Positions 16,678 to 26,388 of a stretch of 64,000 nt of DNA are shown in pieces. The position numbers were made by a program, and so were the translations under genes. Each line of letters begins with the position of its first letter. Positions within the stretch are counted from its first letter, which is position 1. Under the pieces are notes generated by a model, which searched no databases, was not told the DNA's origin, and saw only the letters and a program-made list of their open reading frames with translations. Source of the DNA: Peteryoungia aggregata LMG 23059 (GTDB lineage: Bacteria; Pseudomonadota; Alphaproteobacteria; Rhizobiales; Rhizobiaceae); NCBI RefSeq assembly GCF_030814435.1, contig NZ_JAUSUW010000007.1, positions 62,001-126,000 on the forward strand. The letters are read 5' to 3'.

Positions 16678-19095
16678 TCAGTGAGCGACTGTTGCACCGG
16701 TTTCGTCGGTTCCATCGACCACGCCGATTGCCGGTGTTTCGACGGTTCCGTCCCATTCAATCGGTTCAGGCACGCGAACCAGAGCATGACGGATCACCTC
16801 GCCCATACGGGACACGGGGATGATCTCCATGTTGTTCTTCACGTTGTCCGGGATGTCAGCCAGATCCTTTGCGTTCTCTTCCGGGATCAGAACCTTCTTG
16901 ATGCCACCACGAAGTGCTGCAAGCAGCTTTTCCTTGAGGCCACCGATCGGCAGGACGCGACCACGCAGGGTCACTTCGCCCGTCATTGCGACATCCTTGG
17001 AGACCGGAATGCCGGTCATGATGGAGACGATGGCGGTTGCCATGGCAATACCGGCCGACGGACCATCCTTCGGGGTTGCACCTTCCGGCACGTGGACGTG
17101 AATGTCCGACTTGTCGAAGCGCGGAGGCTCGATGCCGAAATCGACGGCGCGCGCACGGACATAGGATGCCGCAGCGGAAATCGATTCCTTCATCACTTCC
17201 TTCAGGTTGCCCGTGACCGTCATGCGGCCCTTGCCCGGCATCATGACGCCTTCAATGGTCAGCAGTTCGCCGCCCACTTCCGTCCAGGCCAGACCCGTGA
17301 CAACGCCCACCTGGTCTTCGCCCTCGGCCTCGCCGTGGCGGAAGCGCGGTACGCCCAGATATTCGTTGATGTTCTCACCGGTCACGGCAACCGAGGTTAC
17401 CTTGCCCTTGATGATTTCGGTCACGGCCTTACGGGCGAGCTTCATCAGCTCACGCTCGAAGGAACGCACGCCGGCTTCGCGGGTGTACTGCTGGATGATC
17501 GCCAGGATCGCCGAGTCAGCCACGGAGAATTCCTCCGGACGAAGGGCGTGTTCCTTGATCGCCTTGGGCAGCAGGTGCCGCTTGGCGATCTCGAGCTTCT
17601 CATCCTCGGTGTAACCGGCAATACGGATGATCTCCATACGGTCCATCAGCGGACCCGGGATGTTCAGCGTGTTGGCGGTCGTCACGAACATGACATTCGA
17701 CAGGTCATATTCCACTTCGAGATAGTGGTCCATGAAGGTCGAGTTCTGTTCCGGATCCAGCACTTCCAGAAGGGCCGAAGACGGATCGCCACGGAAGTCC
17801 ATGCCCATCTTGTCGATCTCGTCGAGCAGGAAGAGCGGGTTGGACTTCTTGGCCTTCTTCATCGACTGCACGATCTTGCCGGGCATGGAGCCGATATAGG
17901 TCCGGCGGTGACCGCGGATCTCGGCTTCGTCACGGACGCCACCGAGGGCCATGCGCACGTATTCGCGACCGGTCGCCTTGGCGATCGACTTGGCGAGCGA
18001 GGTCTTGCCGACGCCCGGAGGGCCGACGAGGCAAAGGATCGGGCCCTTCAGCTTCGTCGCACGCGCTTGAACGGCGAGATATTCGACGATGCGTTCCTTG
18101 ACCTTGTCGAGGCCGAAATGGTCCTCGTCGAGGGTCTTTTCAGCGGCGTTCAGGTCGATCTTGACCTTGGACTTTTTGCCCCAGGGAAGGCCCAGCAGCC
18201 AGTCGAGATAATTGCGCACGACGGTGGCTTCCGCCGACATCGGGCTCATGTGGCGCAGCTTCTTCAGCTCGGCATCGGCCTTTTCCTTGGCTTCCTTGGA
18301 AAGCTTGGTCTTGGCAATGCGCTCTTCCAGTTCGGCCATCTCGTCACGGCCGTCTTCGCCGTCGCCGAGTTCCTTCTGGATCGCCTTCATCTGTTCGTTG
18401 AGGTAATACTCGCGCTGGGTCTTCTCCATCTGGCGCTTGACGCGCGAGCGGATGCGCTTCTCGACCTGGAGCACAGAGATCTCGCCTTCCATGAAGCCGA
18501 GCGCCTTTTCAAGGCGCGTCTTCACGCTCACCGTTTCCAGCATTTCCTGCTTTTCGGTGATCTTGATGGAGAGATGCGAGGCGACCGTGTCGGCGAGCTT
18601 CGAGTAGTCCTCGATCTGGCTTGCGGCGCCGACGACCTCGGGAGAGATCTTCTTGTTCAGCTTGACGTAGTTTTCGAACTCGGAAACGACTGAACGCGAC
18701 AGGGCCTCGATCTCGACGGCATCTTCTTCCGGTTCGGCGAGGATACGGGCAGTCGCCTCGTAATAATCTTCACGGGCCGTGTAGCTCTCGACCTTGGCGC
18801 GCGCACGTCCTTCGATCAACACCTTGACGGTGCCATCGGGCAGCTTCAGGAGCTGGAGGACATTGGCAACGGTGCCGACTTCGTAGATGGCGTCCGGAGC
18901 CGGATCGTCGTCGCTCGCATTGATCTGCGTTGCCAGCATGATCTGCTTGTCGGAACCCATCACCTCTTCGAGAGCGCGAATGGATTTCTCACGACCGACA
19001 AACAAGGGAACGATCATGTGCGGGAACACAACGATGTCGCGCAGAGGAAGCACCGGATAGGTGTTCACCTCGTTTGCTGATGACGTATTCGTCAT
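16678..19095 (-). CDS. lon: ATP-dependent protease Lon
   Basis: An 805-aa AAA+ serine protease of full length. It has an N-terminal LON substrate domain (YPVLPLRDIVVFPHM near 12-26), a coiled-coil region near 190-260, Walker A GPPGVGKTS near 360 and Walker B FLLDEIDK. The C-terminal protease domain has the catalytic serine in KDGPSAG. It degrades misfolded and regulatory proteins such as CcrM in alphaproteobacteria. The ATG at 19095 has GGAAAGGAAG upstream. A heat-shock-like promoter lies about 85 bases further up. Confidence 0.98.
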   Translation of the reverse strand: MTNTSSANEVNTYPVLPLRDIVVFPHMIVPLFVGREKSIRALEEVMGSDKQIMLATQINASDDDPAPDAIYEVGTVANVLQLLKLPDGTVKVLIEGRARAKVESYTAREDYYEATARILAEPEEDAVEIEALSRSVVSEFENYVKLNKKISPEVVGAASQIEDYSKLADTVASHLSIKITEKQEMLETVSVKTRLEKALGFMEGEISVLQVEKRIRSRVKRQMEKTQREYYLNEQMKAIQKELGDGEDGRDEMAELEERIAKTKLSKEAKEKADAELKKLRHMSPMSAEATVVRNYLDWLLGLPWGKKSKVKIDLNAAEKTLDEDHFGLDKVKERIVEYLAVQARATKLKGPILCLVGPPGVGKTSLAKSIAKATGREYVRMALGGVRDEAEIRGHRRTYIGSMPGKIVQSMKKAKKSNPLFLLDEIDKMGMDFRGDPSSALLEVLDPEQNSTFMDHYLEVEYDLSNVMFVTTANTLNIPGPLMDRMEIIRIAGYTEDEKLEIAKRHLLPKAIKEHALRPEEFSVADSAILAIIQQYTREAGVRSFERELMKLARKAVTEIIKGKVTSVAVTGENINEYLGVPRFRHGEAEGEDQVGVVTGLAWTEVGGELLTIEGVMMPGKGRMTVTGNLKEVMKESISAAASYVRARAVDFGIEPPRFDKSDIHVHVPEGATPKDGPSAGIAMATAIVSIMTGIPVSKDVAMTGEVTLRGRVLPIGGLKEKLLAALRGGIKKVLIPEENAKDLADIPDNVKNNMEIIPVSRMGEVIRHALVRVPEPIEWDGTVETPAIGVVDGTDETGATVAH

Positions 19096-19484
19096 TTCAC
19101 TTCCTTTCCAACGTCCCGGAAAAACGGGACTTCATGCCGACCCATGAGGCATCAGGCATATTTCTTGCTGCTCCAACAAGTGGAGTGGCGTTCCCGCCAA
19201 TTCAAGCCTGCTGCTGCGGTCGCTGCCGAAACTGTGACGCCAGCATGACAAACCTTGCCGTCATTCACAGTAGCGATCGGACCTGATGCGAAGCATGCGC
19301 ACCACTTCGTCGCCTGCAGGCGGCCGGGCGGCACGAGGTTCGATCGGAAACGCGATTACGCTAGGCAACGACGCAGAACACAGGCGTTAACTGTCGGTCA
19401 AGTTCTAGCCCAATCCCCGAGCCTGACAACAGCCGATTACGGTAAATTAGGCGATCCGGACGGGAAAACCACAGCGAGCCACAA
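19096..19484. other. lon upstream region without genes
   Basis: This 390-base gap between lon and the clpX terminator contains no supportable reading frame. It holds a heat-shock-like promoter candidate at 19178-19206 and otherwise nothing I can assign. Confidence 0.5.
19178..19206 (-). promoter_or_regulatory. Candidate RpoH (heat shock) promoter of lon
   Basis: On the minus strand CTTGAA (19206-19201) is followed after 17 bases by CCACTT (19183-19178). Alphaproteobacterial RpoH promoters use a CTTGAA-type -35 and a CC(A/C)-starting -10. lon is a known RpoH target in related bacteria. Confidence 0.5.
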
Positions 19485-19515
19485 AAAGAAAGAGCCCGCC
19501 GATTGGGCGGGCTCT
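19485..19515 (-). terminator. Intrinsic terminator of clpX
   Basis: A 10-bp stem (AGAGCCCGCC / GGCGGGCTCT, loop GATTGG region) is followed on the minus strand by TTTCTTTTTG. It lies 24 bases after the clpX stop. Confidence 0.85.
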
Positions 19516-19538
19516 CCAGGTCATTGATGCAGAAGGGC

Positions 19539-20816
19539 TCACGCCGAAGCGTTGGCTTTCTCTTCCTGGCGATCGGCATAGATGTAGAGCGGGCGGGAAT
19601 TGCCGTTGACGACGTCGTCGGAGATGACGACTTCGCGAACGCCTTCCAGTTCCGGCAGTTCGAACATCGTGTCGAGCAGGATCTTTTCCATGATCGAGCG
19701 CAGGCCGCGGGCACCGGTCTTGCGGGTGATCGCCTTGCGGGCAATCTCGCGCAGTGCGTCCTCGTGGAAAGACAATTCCACGTCTTCCATCTCGAACAGG
19801 CGCTGGTACTGCTTGACGAGCGCGTTCTTCGGTTCCGACAGAATCTGGATCAGGGCGTCCTCATCCAGGTCTTCGAGCGTTGCCAGGACCGGCAGACGAC
19901 CGATGAATTCCGGGATCAGGCCAAACTTGACCAGGTCTTCCGGCTCCAGCTCGCGCAGAACTTCGCCGACACGGCGATCTTCAGGCGAGGTCACCGTCGC
20001 GCCGAAGCCGATCGAGGTTTTTTCACCGCGCGCCGAGATGATCTTGTCGAGACCGGCAAATGCACCGCCGCAGATGAAAAGGATGTTCGTCGTATCGACC
20101 TGCAGGAATTCCTGCTGCGGATGCTTGCGACCGCCCTGCGGCGGAACCGACGCGACCGTGCCTTCCATGATCTTCAGCAGCGCCTGCTGGACGCCCTCGC
20201 CCGACACGTCGCGGGTGATCGAGGGGTTGTCCGACTTGCGGCTGATCTTGTCGACTTCGTCGATGTAGACGATGCCGCGCTGGGCGCGCTCGACATTGTA
20301 GTCGGCAGCCTGGAGGAGCTTCAGGATGATGTTTTCAACGTCTTCACCGACATAACCGGCTTCGGTCAGGGTCGTGGCATCCGCCATGGTGAAGGGAACG
20401 TCGATGATGCGGGCCAGCGTCTGGGCAAGATAGGTCTTGCCGCAACCGGTCGGGCCGACGAGCAGGATGTTCGACTTCGCCAGTTCGACATCGCCGCCCT
20501 TGGAGGCGTGCGACAGGCGCTTGTAGTGGTTGTGCACGGCCACAGACAGGATCTTTTTCGCCTGCTTCTGGCCGATGACGTATTCGTCGAGGATCTTGAT
20601 GATGTCCTGCGGCGTGGGAACGCCGTCACGGGACTTGACCATCGAAGACTTGTTCTCCTCGCGGATGATATCCATGCAGAGTTCGACGCATTCATCGCAG
20701 ATGAACACCGTCGGTCCAGCAATCAGCTTGCGGACCTCGTGCTGGCTCTTGCCGCAGAAGGAACAATAAAGGGTATTCTTGGAGTCACCGCCGTTGCTTC
20801 CGCTGACTTTGCTCAT
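19539..20816 (-). CDS. clpX: ATP-dependent Clp protease ATP-binding subunit ClpX
   Basis: A 425-aa AAA+ unfoldase. The N-terminal zinc-binding domain has CSFC and CDEC pairs (about 18-45). The AAA module has Walker A GPTGCGKT near 120, the pore loop GYVGED near 150, Walker [10 protein letters not shown] and sensor regions. The ClpP-docking loop carries an IGF motif (TSIGFGA near 265). It delivers substrates, including cell-cycle regulators in alphaproteobacteria, to ClpP. It is separated from clpP by about 290 bases, so it may have its own promoter. Confidence 0.98.
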   Translation of the reverse strand: MSKVSGSNGGDSKNTLYCSFCGKSQHEVRKLIAGPTVFICDECVELCMDIIREENKSSMVKSRDGVPTPQDIIKILDEYVIGQKQAKKILSVAVHNHYKRLSHASKGGDVELAKSNILLVGPTGCGKTYLAQTLARIIDVPFTMADATTLTEAGYVGEDVENIILKLLQAADYNVERAQRGIVYIDEVDKISRKSDNPSITRDVSGEGVQQALLKIMEGTVASVPPQGGRKHPQQEFLQVDTTNILFICGGAFAGLDKIISARGEKTSIGFGATVTSPEDRRVGEVLRELEPEDLVKFGLIPEFIGRLPVLATLEDLDEDALIQILSEPKNALVKQYQRLFEMEDVELSFHEDALREIARKAITRKTGARGLRSIMEKILLDTMFELPELEGVREVVISDDVVNGNSRPLYIYADRQEEKANASA

Positions 20817-21067
20817 GTCTTTATCCTTCCAGCACGCCGCGCCACCGCAGTCACGGCAGGGCGGTCACTCACACTGTTCGGCTCCTGCCACCGCCGTTTG
20901 CGGGAACCTCTTCCGATCGGGAGCTACTAGCCGATCCGGACCTGTCCGGAGCGGCGGCAACGAAAACTCCCAGTCTCGTCAGACTATGTCACAAAGATTC
21001 AACATAGCCTTAATCTCACTATTAGCGCTTTCGCGACGACTTGAAACCCCAGATGCCATCACAAGCT

Positions 21068-21087
21068 GCGGCGCCGCATGGCGCCGC
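21068..21087. terminator. Hairpin after clpP
   Basis: A perfect GCGGCGCC / GGCGCCGC stem with loop GCAT lies 17 bases beyond the clpP stop. No T-run follows, so termination is uncertain; it could instead stabilise the clpP transcript 3' end. Confidence 0.4.
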
Positions 21088-21103
21088 GCTCGCTGGCACC
21101 GGC

Positions 21104-21739
21104 TCAAGCCGACGGCGCCACGCCTTCCATTTCGGCGCGCGAGGTCAGGATACGGTCGATCAGACCCCAGTCCTTGGCTTCGCTCGATTCCATGAAGTGG
21201 TCACGATCAAGCGTATTCTCGACTTCGTCATAGGTCCGGCCGGTATGCTTGACATAGACCTCGTTCAGACGACGCTTCATCTTAATAATGTCACGAGCGT
21301 GGCGCTCGATGTCGGATGCCTGCCCCTGGAAGCCGCCGGACGGCTGATGGACCATGATCCGCGAGTTCGGGGTGGCAAAACGCATGCCCTTCTCACCGGC
21401 GGCGAGCAGCAACGAGCCCATCGACGCAGCCTGACCGATGCAGAGCGTCGAGACGGCCGGGCGGATGAACTGCATGGTGTCGTAGATCGCCATGCCAGAC
21501 GTAACGACGCCGCCGGGCGAATTGATGTAGATCGCGATTTCCTTCTTCGGGTTTTCGGCCTCAAGGAAGAGCAACTGCGCGCAGACGAGCGAGGCCATGG
21601 TATCTTCGACCGGGCCCGTCAGGAAGATGATCCGCTCCTTCAGCAGTCGGGAGAAGATGTCATAGGAGCGCTCGCCACGATTGGTCTGCTCCACGACCAT
21701 CGGCACCAGAGCGAGGGCGGTATCAACGGGATTTCTCAT
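21104..21739 (-). CDS. clpP: ATP-dependent Clp protease proteolytic subunit ClpP
   Basis: A 211-aa serine peptidase with the complete triad: Ser106 (GQAASMGS), His131 (MVHQP) and Asp180 (LDRD). It also carries YINSPGG for substrate binding. It forms the double heptamer chamber that works with ClpX and ClpA. The start at 21739 gives the usual short propeptide. A heat-shock-like promoter candidate lies about 70 bases upstream. Confidence 0.98.
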   Translation of the reverse strand: MRNPVDTALALVPMVVEQTNRGERSYDIFSRLLKERIIFLTGPVEDTMASLVCAQLLFLEAENPKKEIAIYINSPGGVVTSGMAIYDTMQFIRPAVSTLCIGQAASMGSLLLAAGEKGMRFATPNSRIMVHQPSGGFQGQASDIERHARDIIKMKRRLNEVYVKHTGRTYDEVENTLDRDHFMESSEAKDWGLIDRILTSRAEMEGVAPSA

Positions 21740-22097
21740 GTCGGTCCTTTTTCAGCCTCTCCCCGGCACACCGGGTGGCGGGAATCACACAATTCTCTGT
21801 CAATCCCTACATAGAGTGTCCGCACCATGACATTCAAGACGCGAGCAAGGGATATCCTTAATGCTCGGAAGCCGAGCCGGAGCCGAAGACGCAGAGGATT
21901 CCGGCCAAAGCGCGGCAACGACGACCGAACGGCGCAACACTATTCACAAGAAGATCCTAAGATGGTGAAGTTTCGGTAATGATCCGCAGGTCCAGAACGA
22001 AAGACCCCACGAAGCGCAAGGAGATCCTAGGGACTGATTAACCTGTCGGGCGCATTCTGGCACGATACTTTATGAGTTTGATTCAGGAATTTGCATA
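21740..22097. other. Divergent intergenic region clpP / diguanylate cyclase
   Basis: This 358-base region has no credible gene. It must carry the leftward clpP promoter (a candidate is listed at 21809-21838) and the rightward promoter of the cyclase gene, for which I see no clear consensus. Confidence 0.5.
21809..21838 (-). promoter_or_regulatory. Candidate RpoH-type promoter of clpP
   Basis: On the minus strand CTTGAA (21838-21833) and CTATGT (21814-21809) are 18 bases apart and lie 70 bases before the clpP start. The -35 matches the heat shock class; the -10 would also suit a housekeeping factor. Confidence 0.45.
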
Positions 22098-23342
22098 GTG
22101 ATCGACGTGAGAACGGCGTTTTTGCTCTGGGTCATCCAGGCTGGCACGCTGGCCATCCTCCTCCTGGCCATCTGGCTTCATGCGCGTGAGCAGAGGTATC
22201 ACCTGTGGTTCGGGCTCGGCTTTGCCCTGCAGGCCATTGGGCTCGGCATGGTCGCGTTACGGGACCAGATCCCGGATTTCCTCTCGATCCAGATCGGCAA
22301 CGTGCTCTCGCTCCTGGGGTTCGTCTGCTGGGGCAAGGCGATGTGCTCTTTCGACGGTCGGCGCACGCCCCCGTACATCGCCCTGCCTGCCGTCATCTGG
22401 ATTCTGGGCAATCTGGTTCCGCAGTTGCGGGCAGAATTGGGGTATCGCATGGCGATCTATGACGTCGCGGCAGCGGCCGGTCTCGGGACTCTCGGCCTCC
22501 TGGCCCTGAAAGGCAGTTTCAGCACGCGGCGCTACAGGGTAATGCTCGCCACCGTCTGGTTCCTCCAGGCCGGCGCCTGTCTGGTCTTCGCCTATCTGGC
22601 GACCCGGATCATGCCGCAGACCTTCAACGAGATGACACTTGCCGTCGCGGTCAGCATTGTCGGGCTGGTGTCCTTCGTCACCGCGATGACGCTGATCGCC
22701 AAGATGATGATGGACAGGTCGGAAGAACGGCTGCAGGCCCTCGTTCGCACCGATCCGCTGACGGGCGCCCTCAATCGGCGGGGGTTCACCGAAGCCTACC
22801 AACAGCTCGTCGATTCCGCCCCTTCGGCCGCGCTCAGCCTGCTGATCTTCGATCTCGATCATTTCAAGCGGGTGAATGACGTCTACGGGCACCAGGTGGG
22901 TGACCGGGTCCTTCTGGAATTCGCCGAGATCTGCAAGTCGCTGCTGCCGCAACGGGGCGCCTTCGGCCGCACCGGAGGCGAAGAATTCGCGGCGGTCCTT
23001 GCGGTCAGCGAAGCGCGCGATGCGGCGCTTTTTGCGGAGACGGTGCGGCTCGCGCTGGCGGAACGAAGCATCGAAACGGACACCGAGACGATCCACGTCA
23101 CGACCAGCATCGGGATCTCCGTCTCCGCGCTCGCAGCTGCGGATCTCAAGAAGATGATGAGCCAGGCCGATGCCGCGCTCTATGCGGCCAAGGCGCAGGG
23201 CCGAAATCGAACCTCCGTCAAAGCGGGCGCCATCGTGGTGACTGTTCCACCCGAGCGCGCCGACGACTTCGACCAGCAGGCCGACCGGCAAGTGGCGATC
23301 CTAAAGCGCATCGCCGCCGTCGCCAACAATCTCCACGACTGA
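22098..23342 (+). CDS. Membrane-bound diguanylate cyclase (GGDEF)
   Basis: A 414-aa protein with about six to seven membrane helices (residues 5-205) and a C-terminal GGDEF domain. The active site is GGEEF at 293-297, with FDLDHFKRVND upstream for GTP and metal binding, so synthesis of c-di-GMP is expected. The product-inhibition RxxD motif five residues before GGEEF is absent (RGAFG instead). The start is GTG at 22098. The membrane sensor part is not a named domain that I recognise. It is a monocistronic gene. Confidence 0.9.
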   Translation: MIDVRTAFLLWVIQAGTLAILLLAIWLHAREQRYHLWFGLGFALQAIGLGMVALRDQIPDFLSIQIGNVLSLLGFVCWGKAMCSFDGRRTPPYIALPAVIWILGNLVPQLRAELGYRMAIYDVAAAAGLGTLGLLALKGSFSTRRYRVMLATVWFLQAGACLVFAYLATRIMPQTFNEMTLAVAVSIVGLVSFVTAMTLIAKMMMDRSEERLQALVRTDPLTGALNRRGFTEAYQQLVDSAPSAALSLLIFDLDHFKRVNDVYGHQVGDRVLLEFAEICKSLLPQRGAFGRTGGEEFAAVLAVSEARDAALFAETVRLALAERSIETDTETIHVTTSIGISVSALAAADLKKMMSQADAALYAAKAQGRNRTSVKAGAIVVTVPPERADDFDQQADRQVAILKRIAAVANNLHD

Positions 23343-23391
23343 GGGCCCACCCTCCCCTTGCGGATCGGCGCGCAGGGGCTAAACAGAAGAC

Positions 23392-24636
23392 ATGACACAG
23401 ACATCCTTCCTCTCCATCGACCCCGCCACGCGCCGCGTCTCGCTCGACGCCCGCGACCCTGCCTTCTACAGCGATCCGAACCGCACCTATGCGGCCCTGC
23501 ATGCGGCCTGTCCGACCTTCTACTGGGAGGAGCAGAAGCAGTGGTTCTTTACCGGCTACGACCACGTGAACATGCTTTTGCGCGACCGGCGCTTCGGCCG
23601 GCAGATCCTGCATATCGCGACACGCGAGGAGCTTGGCATGCCCGAGCCCGCTGCCCATACACGGCATTTCGACAAGGCCGAGGAGCATTCGCTGCTCGAA
23701 ATCGAGCCGCCTGAGCACACGCGGCTTCGAACCCTGGTCAACCGCGCCTTCGTCTCGCGCCATGTGGAAAAGATGACGCCGGAGATCGAAGACCTCGCCA
23801 ATCGGCTGATCGATGGTTTCGAGAAGGATGGCAAGACAGAGCTTCTCTCGACATTCGCCGATATCATCCCGGTGACCATGATCGCCCGGATGATCGGCAT
23901 TCCCGAGGAGATGGGACCGCAGCTCCTCAAGTGGAGCCATGACTATGTCGGCATGTATATGTTCAAGCGCAGCCGCGCCGACGAAGAGGCCGCCGATCGC
24001 TCGGCAAAAGAATTCGCGGATTACGTTCGAACTGTTATCGCGGAGCGGCGGGCCGAACCGCGCGATGACCTCTTGAGCCACATGATCCACACAGAGCACA
24101 AGGGGCAGTTCCTCACCGAGGACGAGCTGATCTCGACGACCATCGTGCTGCTCAATGCCGGCCACGAGGCGACCGTTCACCAGATCGGCAATTCGGTGCG
24201 CGAGATTCTGCAAAGCGGCATTGACCCCGCGACGCTGTTCACCGACGAGAAGACGACCGAGCGCACCGTCGAGGAAACGCTTCGGATCTGCGCGCCGGTG
24301 CACATCTTCCAGCGCTGGTGCCTGGAGCCCTGCGAGATAGACGGCGTCCCCTTCCAGCGCGGCGACAAGGTGAGCATGATCCTGGCGGCTGCCAATCTCG
24401 ATCCGCAGAAATTCTCGGCCCCGCTGACCTTCAAGCCGGGTCGCGACGAAGGGGCAAACCTTTCCTTTGGCGCCGGCATCCATTTCTGCATCGGCGCGCC
24501 GCTCGCCAGGCTCGAGCTCAACATCGTGCTGCCGCTGCTCTTCAAGCGCTTGCCGGGCCTGAAGATCGCAGAGACGCCCAAGGTCAAGGACGTCTATCAT
24601 TTCCACGGGCTGGAGCGGCTCGACCTCACCTGGTGA
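23392..24636 (+). CDS. Cytochrome P450
   Basis: A soluble bacterial class P450 of 414 aa. The oxygen-binding I-helix reads AGHEAT (256-261), the ExxR pair is ETLR (295-298), and the heme loop FGAGIHFCIG places the ligand at Cys366. No ferredoxin or ferredoxin reductase gene is adjacent, so electrons must come from partners elsewhere. The last 11 bases overlap the end of the convergent WYL regulator gene. The substrate is unknown. Confidence 0.93.
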   Translation: MTQTSFLSIDPATRRVSLDARDPAFYSDPNRTYAALHAACPTFYWEEQKQWFFTGYDHVNMLLRDRRFGRQILHIATREELGMPEPAAHTRHFDKAEEHSLLEIEPPEHTRLRTLVNRAFVSRHVEKMTPEIEDLANRLIDGFEKDGKTELLSTFADIIPVTMIARMIGIPEEMGPQLLKWSHDYVGMYMFKRSRADEEAADRSAKEFADYVRTVIAERRAEPRDDLLSHMIHTEHKGQFLTEDELISTTIVLLNAGHEATVHQIGNSVREILQSGIDPATLFTDEKTTERTVEETLRICAPVHIFQRWCLEPCEIDGVPFQRGDKVSMILAAANLDPQKFSAPLTFKPGRDEGANLSFGAGIHFCIGAPLARLELNIVLPLLFKRLPGLKIAETPKVKDVYHFHGLERLDLTW

Positions 24637-25609
24637 GGTCGGGCGTTTCGCCGTAGCGCGCCATCAGGGCTTCGATCGCCCGCCGCATGGCGAACCGCAG
24701 TTCCGGCGGGTCGATCACCTCGACCTCCGTGCCGAGCTTCAGCATCTCGGACACGGCCATACGCTCATGCGCCACGGGCAGGTGGATCGTCCGCCAGCCC
24801 TGCTCGTCGGGGTCACCGATGAATTCGAGATGGGCGCGGACGTAAGGCGGCGCCATGTGTTCGATCTCCTTCAGGCCCCAGGGCGAGAGCCGGATGATCG
24901 CCCAGTTCGGGTAGAGCTCAAGTTCGAGCCGACGCGTGTTTTCGTTCCAGTATTCTGCGAGATCGAAATCTTTCGGCCAGTCGAAGCGCTCTTCTGTGAC
25001 GATCAGATCCAGGACACGGGAAATGCGATAAGTACGTGGCGTGTCGTCGACCCGTGCGACGAGATACCAGGCGCCGCCTTTCATCACGATGCCGAGCGGT
25101 TCGGCCACACGGTTCTTTTCCGCCGTCCACGAGCGGTAGCGCATGCGGATGCGCTTGGAATTCCAGACCGCATCGGCAATGGCCTGCAGGTAGACCGGCT
25201 GATCGCCTTCCGCGAGCCAGGCGGGTGCGTCGAGATGGAATTTCTGCTGCATGCGCCGCGCGCTTTCGCGCAGATCCTCGGGCAAGGCGGCGGTCAGCTT
25301 CTTCTGCGCTCCGGCCATCAGGGATCCCAGGCCGAGATCGGCAGCCGCACCCGGAATGCCGGACAGAAACATGGCCTCGGCCTCGGCAGGGGTGAGACCG
25401 TTCAGGCGAACGCGATAGCCATCCAGCAGCCGGTAGCCACCGTCGGAGCCGCGTTCGCTGTAGACCGGGATACCTGACAGCGAGAGGGCATCGATATCGC
25501 GGTAGATGGTGCGCACCGAGACGTCGTTTTCCTCAGCCAGCGCCTCGGCGGTCACCAGCCCCTTCGCCTGGAGGGTCGTGAGTATGTTGATGAGCCGGCT
25601 CGCCCGCAT
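24626..25609 (-). CDS. WYL-domain transcriptional regulator (YafY-like)
   Basis: A 327-aa regulator. An N-terminal DeoR-type helix-turn-helix (about 5-60, NDVSVRTIYRDIDAL) is followed by a WYL ligand-sensing domain near 140-215 (RYRSWTAEKNRVAEPLG, then GAWYLVARVDD) and a C-terminal WCX-like extension. It is divergent from a glutathione S-transferase gene, with a 21-bp imperfect palindrome in the shared promoter. That arrangement suggests it controls the transferase and itself. Ligands of WYL domains are mostly unknown. Confidence 0.88.
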   Translation of the reverse strand: MRASRLINILTTLQAKGLVTAEALAEENDVSVRTIYRDIDALSLSGIPVYSERGSDGGYRLLDGYRVRLNGLTPAEAEAMFLSGIPGAAADLGLGSLMAGAQKKLTAALPEDLRESARRMQQKFHLDAPAWLAEGDQPVYLQAIADAVWNSKRIRMRYRSWTAEKNRVAEPLGIVMKGGAWYLVARVDDTPRTYRISRVLDLIVTEERFDWPKDFDLAEYWNENTRRLELELYPNWAIIRLSPWGLKEIEHMAPPYVRAHLEFIGDPDEQGWRTIHLPVAHERMAVSEMLKLGTEVEVIDPPELRFAMRRAIEALMARYGETPDLTR

Positions 25610-25644
25610 CGGAAAATCTCCCTTTCGACCATCATGCTAAACCA

Positions 25645-25665
25645 ACCTGACACAATCTGACAGGT
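25645..25665. promoter_or_regulatory. Imperfect palindrome between WYL regulator and GST
   Basis: ACCTG (25645-25649) and CAGGT (25661-25665) form the arms of a 21-base dyad with further matches inside. It also contains two CTGACA repeats ten bases apart. It lies 36 bases before the regulator start and 64 before the GST start, a plausible shared operator. Confidence 0.5.
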
Positions 25666-25728
25666 ATGACGGCGCATTCTCCCTTCGTCGCCTCAAGGCG
25701 CGTCCAGTTTGAAAATGGGAGACTTCCA

Positions 25729-26388
25729 ATGAGCAAAGACCATCAGATCACCCTCTTCTACTCGCCCCAGACCCGCGCCACCGGTGTGCGCGTGCTGCTG
25801 GAAGAGCTCAAGGTGCCCTACGATCTGCATGTCCTGAACATGAAGACGGGCGAGCAGCGCCAGCCGGCCTATCTGGCGATCAATCCGCTCGGCAAGGTGC
25901 CTGCGGTGCGGGTCGGAGAAACGCTCATCACCGAGCAGGGCGCGATCTACCTCTATCTCGCGGACCTCTTCCCCGAAGTGGGTCTTGCCCCTGCCCTGTC
26001 CGATCCGGATCGCGGCGCCTATCTGCGCTGGCTTTTCATCTACGGCAGTTGCTTCGAGCCGGCGGTTGTGGATCGTTTCATGAAGCGCGAGCCGGGATCG
26101 CTGAACGAAACGCCCTATGCCAGCTATGAATCGCTGATCGACATGCTGGACGATGCCTTGAAAACCGGCGCGTATCTTCTCGGCGACCGCTTCACGGCAG
26201 CGGATCTGCTCTGGGGGATCGCGTTGCGCTGGACGACGACGTTCGGTCTTGTCGAGGCGCGCCCGGCTTTTCAGGCCTATATGGCGCGCATCGACGATCG
26301 CGCGAGCATCCAGAAGGTCTCGGCCGAGGATGTCGCCATGGCAGCAGAACACGAGGCGGCGGCGGCCCTGCTGAAGGCCGCGAGCTAG
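25729..26388 (+). CDS. Glutathione S-transferase family protein
   Basis: A 219-aa protein. The N-terminal thioredoxin-like domain has SPQTRATGVRVLLEE near the catalytic helix, NPLGKVPAV with the cis-proline and TEQGAIYLYL for glutathione binding. A helical C-terminal domain follows. The ATG at 25729 has GGGAG upstream. It is divergent from the WYL regulator, and its stop overlaps the convergent cupin gene by four bases. The electrophilic substrate is unknown. Confidence 0.88.
   Translation: MSKDHQITLFYSPQTRATGVRVLLEELKVPYDLHVLNMKTGEQRQPAYLAINPLGKVPAVRVGETLITEQGAIYLYLADLFPEVGLAPALSDPDRGAYLRWLFIYGSCFEPAVVDRFMKREPGSLNETPYASYESLIDMLDDALKTGAYLLGDRFTAADLLWGIALRWTTTFGLVEARPAFQAYMARIDDRASIQKVSAEDVAMAAEHEAAAALLKAAS

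Noticed and set aside
16651..18693. 680-codon plus-strand frame opposite lon
   Set aside because: It is the antisense shadow of lon in high-GC DNA; it has no ribosome site or family features, and its His/Asp/Arg-rich composition is typical of reversed coding sequence. The same applies to long frames opposite the channel gene (2087-3541), ugd (6975-8321), clpX (19503-20930), glyA (59256-61262) and hppA (53770-55086).
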